Source: a bacterium (lineage in GTDB: Bacteria; Electryoneota; Electryoneia; Electryoneales; Electryoneaceae). From it: DNA of 64,000 nucleotides. The notes beneath the pieces are model-generated. The model worked only from the letters and a program-made list of their open reading frames with translations, did not search any database and was not told the DNA's origin. Position numbers and translations under genes: made by a program. Shown in pieces: positions 34,238 through 42,346 of this stretch (its first letter is position 1; every line of letters starts with the position of its first letter). The stretch is taken from positions 106,535 to 170,534 of the forward strand of contig JAHLLH010000010.1 in the NCBI GenBank assembly GCA_020444265.1. Direction: 5' to 3'.

Positions 34238-35052
34238 TCGTACGCTCCGCCCGATGTTTCGCTGTCAATGATGGAACGAACCAGATCACGGTCTACCATC
34301 TCAAGACGATTCCCGGCACCCACCGCGAGTGAAAGGTCACAAATGTTGTTGATCTTTCGTGGTGTGCCACCAGAATATGCGAATATATCCTCAAGGGCCT
34401 CCCTGGTAAAGCATTCCTTGAGGCTGCCTGCGAGAGCCATTCTATAATCTATGTACTTAATCGCCTCGTCCAAATTCAATGGAACCAGATGATACTTCAC
34501 CGCAACGCGCTGCACAAGCTGAGGCAGCTTTCGCATCCTGTCCCGGAGTTCCGGCTGACCAGCAAAAAGCAGGCTCAACATGAAACGATCGTTCAATTGG
34601 AAGTTGAGCAGAAGTCGAAGCTCCTCAAAGGTCATCGGATCTTCGATCACTTGCGCCTCGTCAACCATCAGGACCGTATGCTTGCCCGCTGATACATTCT
34701 TGTAGAGATGATCGTTGATCAGGTGCAAGATTTCATTTTTTCGGTCTGGAATCTCGTCCGTGCCCAGCTGGTAGAGGATCTCGCGCAGGAGTTCCTCTGC
34801 GGACCAGCGCGGGTTGGTCAGGAGGACTACCGGAAACAGGTGCGGGTCAATCTCGTTGATGACAGTTCGCATCAACGTAGTTTTTCCGCAACCATACTCA
34901 CCTGTTAACAAAGCGGCGCCTTTGGCCTCATGAATGGCATAGAGAATCCGCATCAAAGCTTCACGATGCTGATCGGATTGAAAGAAAAAGCGTGGGTCAG
35001 GAGTATTCTCGAAAGGTTTTTCCTTCAACTCCCAATGCTCGAGGTACACCAA
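34231..35052 (-). CDS. ExeA/MshM-like AAA ATPase
   Basis: A 273-aa AAA+ ATPase of the ExeA (general secretion pathway A) family. Seen: N-terminal YLEHWELKEKPFENTPDPRFFF, the family leader; Walker A LLTGEYGCGKTTL (about 48-60); Walker B VLMVDEAQ (about 125-132); sensor region LLFAGQPELRD; and YIDYRMALAG before the C-terminal helical domain. There is no peptidoglycan-binding tail or membrane helix, so it is shorter than Aeromonas ExeA. Known relatives help to insert secretin or pilus complexes, or act in MSHA pilus and polysaccharide systems. First gene of the four-gene minus-strand unit; its promoter must lie in the 420-nt gap to recO. Confidence 0.88.
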   Translation of the reverse strand: MVYLEHWELKEKPFENTPDPRFFFQSDQHREALMRILYAIHEAKGAALLTGEYGCGKTTLMRTVINEIDPHLFPVVLLTNPRWSAEELLREILYQLGTDEIPDRKNEILHLINDHLYKNVSAGKHTVLMVDEAQVIEDPMTFEELRLLLNFQLNDRFMLSLLFAGQPELRDRMRKLPQLVQRVAVKYHLVPLNLDEAIKYIDYRMALAGSLKECFTREALEDIFAYSGGTPRKINNICDLSLAVGAGNRLEMVDRDLVRSIIDSETSGGAYEW

Positions 35053-35472
35053 ATACCCCCTTCAGTCAATCCTGCAAATCTACACCAAAGTGCCGTACCA
35101 TAGGCTCTACGTCAACCCCTAAACTCATGCTTTCAATCCTTTTAAACAAGTTAAAAGGTGTCCGCTTGAAACGTTCGGAGCCGACGCGACCAATGGATGT
35201 GGCACACGAAACTCGCCAAATCTGGTGCAAAAATACATTCAGGAGTGGAGCGGGTGCAACACACTTTGAGAACATTTTGGTGTTTTTTGGATGTTGGGTA
35301 ATTTACATGAGAAAAGCGATCTGCCCCTACTCTTCGTTTTATTCACAGAAGAATCCACTACTTTCGATCCAGAAAGAGGACCTTCTACATTGAGTACCTT
35401 GGCTATCTCGCCTATCTTTTGCTACACTTCCGCGGGAGTATTATCTCCAGCATCGAACACGCAGGAAACACC
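35053..35472. other. Divergent intergenic region exeA-like / recO with an AT-rich inverted repeat
   Basis: 420 nt, AT-richer than its surroundings, between divergent operons. It contains an 8-bp perfect inverted repeat CCTTTTAA / TTAAAAGG with a 5-nt loop (35138-35158) that could be an operator. Short frames exist on both strands, but none has a good ribosome-binding site or protein-like composition. No tRNA or known riboswitch is apparent. Confidence 0.5.
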
Positions 35473-36282
35473 GTGCCCAAATTGCTCAAAAGCGAAGCCC
35501 TGATCCTGAGAAGGTTTCGGCAGGGGGATACCAGCCTGGTTCTGCACGCATTCACTCGTGAGGCAGGCCGTATCCCCTTTATTGCAAAAGGGGCGCGAGC
35601 AGGTGGGAAAAAGCCGCCGGTCCCCCTGGTTCCAGTTGTGTTACTTGAGTTGATCTGGGCACCTTCGACCAAGTCGGAGCTGCAGCTGTTGCGAGAGTGG
35701 TCATTAGTGGATGGTTTTGGGGCGTTGCACGGCGATTTTGATCGCCTCGCCTGGGCACAAGCAGCATTAGAAACCCTGGGTCGTACCCTGACTGGTGAAG
35801 AGGCGCACGCCTCTCTGTTCGATATGACCCTCGACTACCTCCGTGCCCTCGGCGGGACCAAGGGGCGCTACGAAAATTTATTTCACCGTTTCCGACTGCG
35901 CACATTGCAGGAACTCGGCTATGAGCTGAACCTGGAGCTTCCGAAAAATGCTACCGGGGTGGGCCGGTTCCGTCCGCTGGACGGTGCGCTGCACTTTGAC
36001 CACCATCAGGATGGCATCCCGGTCAACCTTGGGGCGTGGAAGAGTCTTGCTATTCTGAATCGAGGAGGTTGGGATGAGACGGTTCGATTGAAGCTGAATC
36101 CCTCGATTTCGAATGAAATCGGGCAGATCCTTGATGTCGCGTACCGTCATGCTTTTGATCGTTGGAAACCCCTCGCCAGCCTGCGTCTGCTCGAACCAGC
36201 AGATTCGTTCAGCGGAAGCAAGCCGGCACCCGCCGGGGGCCCTCAGGAAGTAGCTGGACAAATCGAGAACGAGGAACAGTGA
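35473..36282 (+). CDS. recO: DNA repair protein RecO
   Basis: Recombination mediator of 269 aa in the RecFOR pathway. Seen: N-terminal OB-fold with LLKSEALILRRFRQGDTSLVLHAFTREAG and GARAGGKKPP, then LLELIWAPSTKSELQLLREW, and a helical C-terminal domain with FHRFRLRTLQELGYEL. The zinc-binding cysteines present in many RecO proteins are missing, as in some lineages. The start is taken as GTG 35473, preceded by AGGAAA; the frame continues 18 codons upstream without family similarity. The stop overlaps the ATG of the TonB receptor gene by one base. Confidence 0.87.
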   Translation: MPKLLKSEALILRRFRQGDTSLVLHAFTREAGRIPFIAKGARAGGKKPPVPLVPVVLLELIWAPSTKSELQLLREWSLVDGFGALHGDFDRLAWAQAALETLGRTLTGEEAHASLFDMTLDYLRALGGTKGRYENLFHRFRLRTLQELGYELNLELPKNATGVGRFRPLDGALHFDHHQDGIPVNLGAWKSLAILNRGGWDETVRLKLNPSISNEIGQILDVAYRHAFDRWKPLASLRLLEPADSFSGSKPAPAGGPQEVAGQIENEEQ

Positions 36283-38903
36283 TGCGGATCAGGACTCGAT
36301 TGACCCGTAAACCTTTGCTGATCGCTATCCTGCTGCTTTTGGGCATGGAAGCCTGGGGTGCGCAGTCTGGAAAGATTGCAGGACGGGTTCGTGCGGAGGA
36401 TGGCACGCCCATTGTCGGTGCGAATGTGGTGATCGAAGGTACACGTCTTGGAGCAGCAACCGATCTCGATGGTCGCTATTTCATCATCGCCGTGCCACCC
36501 GGCAACCACAAAGTGCAAGTCTCCGCCCTGGGGTATCGTCCCGAACACATTGAAGGGGTTGGAGTCGCCTCGGATCGGACTACCACCCTTGATGTCGATT
36601 TGGGAGTGGAGACGGTGGACCTCGAACCGGTCACTGTCACTTATCGACGCCCGCCAGTTGACTTGAAAGAGACCAGCCAGCGCATCAGTGTGGATGGTGC
36701 GGTCGCACGCCAGATGCCGGTCAACCGCGCGGAGGAGATGGTCCTCTTCCAGGCGGGTGTGGCGGTGGATGCAGATGGCACTCCGCACATTCGCGGAGGC
36801 CGTGCCGGGGAACTGGGCTACTTCATTGATGGCATGCGTATCGAGGATCCCCTGTTCGGTGAACAGGCTGCCGAAGTAGGGCGTGAAGGGCTGCAGGAGA
36901 TGCAACTACTGTCCGGGACCTTCAGCGCAGAGTACGGCGAGGCAATGAGTGGGGTGGTCAACATTCTCACCCGCGAAGGGCAGGAGAACTATGACTGGAG
37001 CTTCGAATACCAGAGCCCACGGATCAATTCCAGCCCCTATCGTATGGCCGACTGGGTTCGCAATGGTAGCGACGCGGTCCGTGATACAACCACCAACCAG
37101 TCCCTCTACAGCCCAACAGATTTGAATGATACACAGGACCTCTGGCTACCGATACCGGGACGTTTTTCCCTCACTCTTTCCGGTCCTGTACCCATGTTGC
37201 CAAGAACCACCTTTTTCCTGAACGGTGTGTCGGATGCCGAGGAGAGCTACCTGCCCTTTGGTGACTTCTGGACACGTCGCCTCACAGGGAAAGTGACCCA
37301 CTCGACGGACAACGACAAATTCGCACTCAGTTTTGGATTGCGCAGCGGAAACCGTCAGACCTACAACCATACCTGGAAGTATGTCCCCGATCAGTATCAC
37401 CGTCATTTTGAAGGCGAAACACGTGCCTCTCTGACCTGGACACGGACCATCAGCAATGCCTTTTTCTACGAGGTGACTGCGGGAAGTTTCAGCCGTCACC
37501 ACGATGTAAAAATCTTCGACGATTGGGCGGATTATGTCGCAAGCGACTACAGCCCGGAAGATTTCACTTTTGCCAACTACTTCTATGATCAGGAAGATTG
37601 GTCGGATACCTGGCGTGAGTCGAGAACCCGCACCTGGAGTGGCTCGGGGAAATTCACCTGGCAGGCGAACCAGGTTCACCAATTCCGTGGTGGGGTCGAG
37701 GGCCAGATGCAGAATATCGACCTCGAGGATATCCGTGACCTGCGAATCGGGTCCAACGGCGAACGTCTTGGTCTGGTAGACAGCTACACCCAGGAACCGC
37801 TTGAGGCGTCGGCATTCCTGCAGGATAAGATCGAGCTTGACTACTTGGTGGTGAATGCAGGCCTTCGTCTCGATCATGTCAATCCGCGAGCGTCGGGCTG
37901 GACCAATCCAGAGAACCCGACCTCGCCGATCGAAGATGTCGAACCATCGACTCAAGTCAGCCCACGGCTTGGTCTTGCCCATCCGGTCAGCGAAACCATG
38001 ACCCTGCACTTTGCCTATGGTCACTTTTTCCAGTTCCCGGATTATGTCAACCTCTTCCTCAACTCATCCGATTTGAACCCGGATACCCTGGCGAATCGTC
38101 AGTTCGATGCTGTCGGCAACCCTGGCTTGAAACCGCAGAAAACGGTCGCGTACGAGGTCGGCCTGAAGGGCGCGCTGAGTGATGTCTGGGGCTTCACCGC
38201 AACCGCCTTCTACAAGGATATCACCGATCTTGTCGGGACACGGCAGGTACGTTACGGCACCGCCTACAACTACGCCGCTTTTGTCAACCTCGATTACGCT
38301 TCGGTGATCGGCTTCGAAATAGGCCTGACCAAGACCTTGAGCGATTTCTGGAGCTTGCAGACCAACTACACTTACAGTGTGGCGAAGGGCAACTCGTCCG
38401 AACCGACAACGGGCTTCAATGATGCCTACGAGGGTATTCCTGAAGCACGTCAGGAATACTACATGGACTTTGATCGACGTCATGTCGCCAATGCCATGCT
38501 GACCTGGATGAGCACACGAGATCGTTACCCGCGCCTGCTCGGCACCGCCCTGCAGGGGGTCACCTGTGGCTTGATTATCAATGTCGCCAGCGGACTTCCT
38601 TACACACCCTACACGGGTGCTGGGGAGCAACTCGCCCAGCGTAACTCGGAACGGATGGAACCGACCGTCCGCTTCGACCTGCGTTTGGCGAAGGCGGTCC
38701 TATTCGAGCCGGTGGGGGTCTCCTTCTACGCACGAGTTGAAAACATCTTCGACCGCCGCAATCCATTGAGGGTCGACTCAAGGACCGGGGAACCGTGGGA
38801 GACGACCCTGATTGGCAATGCGATTACCTACGACCAGATTCATGATCCCAGCCGGGTGGACGCTCCGCGTCAAATCCTGTTGGGTGTGCAGGTCAATTAC
38901 TGA
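36282..38903 (+). CDS. TonB-dependent receptor with N-terminal carboxypeptidase-regulatory-like domain
   Basis: An 873-aa outer-membrane receptor. After a signal peptide (LLIAILLLLGMEAWG) comes a carboxypeptidase-D-regulatory-like domain (about 28-105: GKIAGRVRAEDGTPIVGANV, DLDGRYFIIAVPPG), then a plug domain (about 110-235) with HIRGGRAGELGYFIDG and FSAEYGEAMSGVVNI, then a long barrel with aromatic girdle residues, ending in LLGVQVNY. This is the architecture common in FCB-group bacteria. The substrate cannot be told from sequence. The ATG at 36282 overlaps the recO stop, and the TGA overlaps the ATG of the next gene, so the three are coupled and the receptor probably works with the following secreted protein. 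Confidence 0.9.
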   Translation: MRIRTRLTRKPLLIAILLLLGMEAWGAQSGKIAGRVRAEDGTPIVGANVVIEGTRLGAATDLDGRYFIIAVPPGNHKVQVSALGYRPEHIEGVGVASDRTTTLDVDLGVETVDLEPVTVTYRRPPVDLKETSQRISVDGAVARQMPVNRAEEMVLFQAGVAVDADGTPHIRGGRAGELGYFIDGMRIEDPLFGEQAAEVGREGLQEMQLLSGTFSAEYGEAMSGVVNILTREGQENYDWSFEYQSPRINSSPYRMADWVRNGSDAVRDTTTNQSLYSPTDLNDTQDLWLPIPGRFSLTLSGPVPMLPRTTFFLNGVSDAEESYLPFGDFWTRRLTGKVTHSTDNDKFALSFGLRSGNRQTYNHTWKYVPDQYHRHFEGETRASLTWTRTISNAFFYEVTAGSFSRHHDVKIFDDWADYVASDYSPEDFTFANYFYDQEDWSDTWRESRTRTWSGSGKFTWQANQVHQFRGGVEGQMQNIDLEDIRDLRIGSNGERLGLVDSYTQEPLEASAFLQDKIELDYLVVNAGLRLDHVNPRASGWTNPENPTSPIEDVEPSTQVSPRLGLAHPVSETMTLHFAYGHFFQFPDYVNLFLNSSDLNPDTLANRQFDAVGNPGLKPQKTVAYEVGLKGALSDVWGFTATAFYKDITDLVGTRQVRYGTAYNYAAFVNLDYASVIGFEIGLTKTLSDFWSLQTNYTYSVAKGNSSEPTTGFNDAYEGIPEARQEYYMDFDRRHVANAMLTWMSTRDRYPRLLGTALQGVTCGLIINVASGLPYTPYTGAGEQLAQRNSERMEPTVRFDLRLAKAVLFEPVGVSFYARVENIFDRRNPLRVDSRTGEPWETTLIGNAITYDQIHDPSRVDAPRQILLGVQVNY

Positions 38904-41900
38904 TGGGAACCGACATGTACCACTCGGTTGAGATACAGAAGGCTGGACGATTTGCCTCAATGCTGCTGTTTCTTCTGCTGGCAGGTGGGACAGCACTGGC
39001 TGCTAACCCCGATCTGCTGCCGGGTCCGCACAAGATCAAGCTGGACGGGTTCACGGAGCGGAACGGTGCCGCAGTGGATGACCGTGCCATCGGCCTGATG
39101 GACAAAGGTCAGCTCAGCAATGTTATCTCGAATTTTGGTGTCGTCAGTAATTTCCACACGGCGACTCCGGCACTGCACTGGCCACGCAATGGCACCGATG
39201 TCCAGCATTACAGCTTTGGCATCAGCCTGCTGGTACTCGCCGATGGTACCCTGGTCAAGTCGATTCCCGACCCTTCCTCAGCCACACAGGACTACTCGTG
39301 GGAAGCCCTCGATGGTTCGCTTGGCACTCTTTTCAACGACGTCCGCACAGAAGAGAATACCTCGGGCGATGAGGTGACCCCGTTACTCGCTTCGTCGGAC
39401 CGTCCCGCCACTTGGCCGGTGATTGATGGCGAACCGCAGTGGCCCGGTCCCTGGCGGACGGATTTGGATGATCCAACCGAGACCGTGCCAAACGAGTTTA
39501 CCTCTGATCGTGATATTTACAGCGTGTTGCAGGATCGACGTGGGCTGGACTTGCGTGTTGAACAGCTCGCCTACAGCTACAGTCGTCCCTATGCAGAGGA
39601 TATCCTCTTCGTACGCTTTCTCATTCACAACGAGAGTAGCTCAGACTACAATGAGGTCTATACCGGCTTCCAGGTAGATCTGAAGCCGGACTTCTTCGCC
39701 GATGATCGTATCGCCGCGTGGAATGGTGACCCCACCGACCCGGTACCGAGCTTCATCTTCAAACAGGATTTGAATGGGGTCGCGCAGCGTGACGATTCCT
39801 CCCATTTTGCGGAGAATTGGGTCGGGCCTGTGGGTTGGATCGGTATGGGGATTCTCAACACTCCCGATGATGCCGGAGTGACCAGCTTTCACTATTACCA
39901 TGATGACAACAGTCCGGTTACGGACGAAGGCTTTGCCGGGCTGCTGACCAACGATGCGACCGCCTTTGACAATCCGGAGAACTACTTCCACGGCAACGAT
40001 GCCAGCTATGATGATCTTTCGCTCCAGCAGCAGATCGATCTGGACGCGCTGCCCGGTTCCGAACCGACCTTCACCATCGGTACCGGTCCCTTCAACCTCC
40101 CTGCGGGGGAGATGAGAGAATTGAGCATCGCGATTGTGATTGGTGCCGATTCGACCGAGCTGCGTCGGAATGTGGATACAGCTTACCTGATGGGCCGTCA
40201 GGCTCACTTCCAGGGTAGCGGACCCCCAACCACACCTTACCTTCGTGCGACAGCAGGCGACGGACAGGTCTTGTTGACCTGGGACGCAGCAGCGGAGCGA
40301 AGCCGAGACGCGATCACCGATCTCTACGATTTCGAGGGGTATCGCCTCTTCAAAAGCACCGATGGTGGCATTACCTGGGGCGATCCCCTGACCAATTGGT
40401 TCGGCATGCCGGTAGGCTTTGTGCCGTTGGTCCAGTACGATCTGATCGATAGCTTGACGGGCCTCGATCCCGCCTATGGACCCAACTTCCCCGAGGCACA
40501 CGCCTGGCTGGGGGAGGACACCGGCCTGCAACACAGCTACCTCGATCGGGATGTGGTCAATGGTCAGGAGGTATGGTACTCGTTGACCAGCTATGACCAG
40601 GGTCGTTACGATCCCGACAACCCGGGATCGGCAGAGCCCAGCTATGAGTCCCCGCGTGGCATTTCCCCCTTCGATCAGAACACGGTCGCTGTGGTGCCGG
40701 GGACGATTTCACCCGACTACCTGCCCGGCGATCTGATGCAGCCGACCGAGATCAACGGTCTCGAGGCGGACGGGCAGATCGGGATTGAGATTGTCGACGA
40801 ATCATTGTTGAGCGGCCACACCTACCAGGTCAGCTTCAACGAGAACGACACACTCTTTATCGCCGGGGACACGCTTTACGAAACAACGATGAACCTGACC
40901 GACCTGACCACCAACTCGACTCAATTCCGTGACATGCACAGCGGCAGCCTGTTTGAGTACACCCACTATCGCCTGGGTAGTGATGACCTGCCAGCGGTCG
41001 ATGGGTTTCGCCCGGTGATCGTCGACATCCCCAACGCCGGGGTGAGTCAGATGGGGTGGACCACGGTCAATGATGACAGCTCGACCTTTGACTGGTGGGT
41101 GGAAAACCGTGCACCGGGCAATGTGAACAGCTTCGAGGAGATTGTCGAGGGGATCGCGGATTGGCGGGTGACTGTCGTTGGGCAAACAACCCGAATCGGC
41201 ATGATCGGGGTCGGCTTCATGGATGCTCCGGTGGACAGTTTCGATGTGCCGATCCGTGTGGAGGTAACAGATGCCACTACCGATGGTGGTTGGCGTGATG
41301 TGACCGAGTACACCTGGCTCGGCGACCTGCGTCTTGTCTTCGACAACCCCAGTCTGATGGGTCCGCTCGGCTGGGACCTGGTTCCAGGCGGCCTCGCCTG
41401 GAATCCGAACAACACCGGCGACATCTGGCCGGACATACTGATTCTGCGTGACGATCAGGACGATGAGACCGGCTCCTTACTTTACCTGAAGACCCAGAAC
41501 GGTCCCGACACAACCATTGCACCGAGCCAGGGGGATGTCTACACCCTGATCACCGACAAACCCTTCACCGGCGATCATCGTTACGAGTTTGTCACCGAGG
41601 AAGCGGCCATATCAGAAACCGCCAACCTGAGCAAGATCAAGGTGGTGCCGAACCCCTACATCGTGCGAAGTGGGTTCGAGCGGGACGAGAACGATGCCCG
41701 TGTCATGTTCACCCACCTGCCGACGGAGTGCGAGATCACGATCTACACTGTAGCCGGGCAAATCGTCAATACGATCAAACACCGCAGCGCCACCGGCGAT
41801 GGTTTCGCCTACTGGGATGTCCGCAACAAAAACGGTCAGGATATTGCCTACGGCGTCTATGTCTACATCGTCAAAACCCCAAACGGACAGAAGCAGACCG

Positions 41901-41923
41901 GGAAGTTGATGGTGATACGCTGA
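38903..41923 (+). CDS. Large secreted protein with type IX-like C-terminal sorting domain
   Basis: A 1006-aa exported protein. Signal peptide about 16-34 (MLLFLLLAGGTALA region), a long beta-rich body, a fibronectin-III-like segment near 445-540 (RATAGDGQVLLTWDA ... YRLFKSTDGG), and a C-terminal domain from about residue 915: KIKVVPNPYIVR, FTHLPTECEITIYTVAGQIV, WDVRNKNGQDIAYGVYVY, then a final basic GKLMVIR. That last domain resembles the FlgD-like/Por-type domains that direct export by the type IX system in FCB phyla. The body contains many Asp/Asn-rich turns. It overlaps the TonB receptor stop by one base. Function unknown; perhaps a cell-surface partner of the receptor (inference). Confidence 0.78.
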   Translation: MGTDMYHSVEIQKAGRFASMLLFLLLAGGTALAANPDLLPGPHKIKLDGFTERNGAAVDDRAIGLMDKGQLSNVISNFGVVSNFHTATPALHWPRNGTDVQHYSFGISLLVLADGTLVKSIPDPSSATQDYSWEALDGSLGTLFNDVRTEENTSGDEVTPLLASSDRPATWPVIDGEPQWPGPWRTDLDDPTETVPNEFTSDRDIYSVLQDRRGLDLRVEQLAYSYSRPYAEDILFVRFLIHNESSSDYNEVYTGFQVDLKPDFFADDRIAAWNGDPTDPVPSFIFKQDLNGVAQRDDSSHFAENWVGPVGWIGMGILNTPDDAGVTSFHYYHDDNSPVTDEGFAGLLTNDATAFDNPENYFHGNDASYDDLSLQQQIDLDALPGSEPTFTIGTGPFNLPAGEMRELSIAIVIGADSTELRRNVDTAYLMGRQAHFQGSGPPTTPYLRATAGDGQVLLTWDAAAERSRDAITDLYDFEGYRLFKSTDGGITWGDPLTNWFGMPVGFVPLVQYDLIDSLTGLDPAYGPNFPEAHAWLGEDTGLQHSYLDRDVVNGQEVWYSLTSYDQGRYDPDNPGSAEPSYESPRGISPFDQNTVAVVPGTISPDYLPGDLMQPTEINGLEADGQIGIEIVDESLLSGHTYQVSFNENDTLFIAGDTLYETTMNLTDLTTNSTQFRDMHSGSLFEYTHYRLGSDDLPAVDGFRPVIVDIPNAGVSQMGWTTVNDDSSTFDWWVENRAPGNVNSFEEIVEGIADWRVTVVGQTTRIGMIGVGFMDAPVDSFDVPIRVEVTDATTDGGWRDVTEYTWLGDLRLVFDNPSLMGPLGWDLVPGGLAWNPNNTGDIWPDILILRDDQDDETGSLLYLKTQNGPDTTIAPSQGDVYTLITDKPFTGDHRYEFVTEEAAISETANLSKIKVVPNPYIVRSGFERDENDARVMFTHLPTECEITIYTVAGQIVNTIKHRSATGDGFAYWDVRNKNGQDIAYGVYVYIVKTPNGQKQTGKLMVIR

Positions 41924-41928
41924 GTCTA

Positions 41929-41978
41929 GCACGGGCATCCTGCCCGTGCATTCGGTCAGACGTGGGCGTCTGACCGAA
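41929..41978. repeat. Two adjacent perfect hairpins after the secreted-protein gene
   Basis: Starting 6 nt after the stop: a 9-bp stem GCACGGGCA/TGCCCGTGC with a 3-nt loop (41929-41949), then a 12-bp stem TTCGGTCAGACG with complement (41951-41978). Neither is followed by a U tract. Nineteen nt of the first hairpin (41931-41949) recur exactly in inverted orientation at 44893-44911. Confidence 0.75.
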
Positions 41979-41982
41979 CAAC

Positions 41983-42137
41983 GTGGCCCGGGTGCCCCGT
42001 CACCCGGGTTTACATATCAGCACAACAATGTTTTCAGATGAGACTGGCCTCGGCAGCTTGATCCCGGGGTTTCCTCTGGGTAGATGTTGAGCCGCAGTGC
42101 TGATATGCACGCTTGGGTGGCGGGGCACCCGAGCCAC
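41983..42137. repeat. REPIN-like element with 41-nt imperfect inverted arms
   Basis: Arms 41983-42023 and 42097-42137 are inverted copies differing at about eight positions, with the outer GTGGC...GGGTGCCCCG and inner CATATCAGCAC parts best kept. Each arm contains a GGGTG/CACCC internal palindrome. The 73-nt spacer has no reading frame. The structure parallels the 23801-23941 element but has a different sequence. Confidence 0.75.
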
Positions 42138-42140
42138 TGG

Positions 42141-42283
42141 GTGTCGTTGCGAGGACCGCAGGGACGAAGCAATCTCGTATCGCTCGCTTGGTTTCCCTGC
42201 GCGCATTACGCGCAGCCGACGGTAGGTGAGTGCCAAGAGCCTGCTTCGTCATCCAGCTGTGCCTTCCTTCCTCGCAGCGACAC
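42141..42283. repeat. Third inverted-repeat pair, GTTGCGAGGA...GACGAAGCAATC type
   Basis: The left arm 42141-42176 contains GTGTCGTTGCGAGGA and GACGAAGCAATCTC; the right arm 42237-42283 carries the inverted form (GAGCCTGCTTCGTC ... CTCGCAGCGACAC) with a longer internal part. Short repeats with this GCGAGGA / GACGAAGCAAT pattern are known to be dispersed in many Gram-negative genomes. It ends 63 nt before the ABC transporter start, so it lies in that gene's leader or promoter region. Confidence 0.6.
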
Positions 42284-42346
42284 CTCTCCCGAGTTTGCTG
42301 ACCATATCCCCAAACTCACCACCGAACTCGTATTATCTTCCTCCTC

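Noticed and set aside
35200..35217. Sigma-54 promoter (TGGCAC) in the recO upstream region
   Set aside because: The TTGC half at the required spacing is absent.
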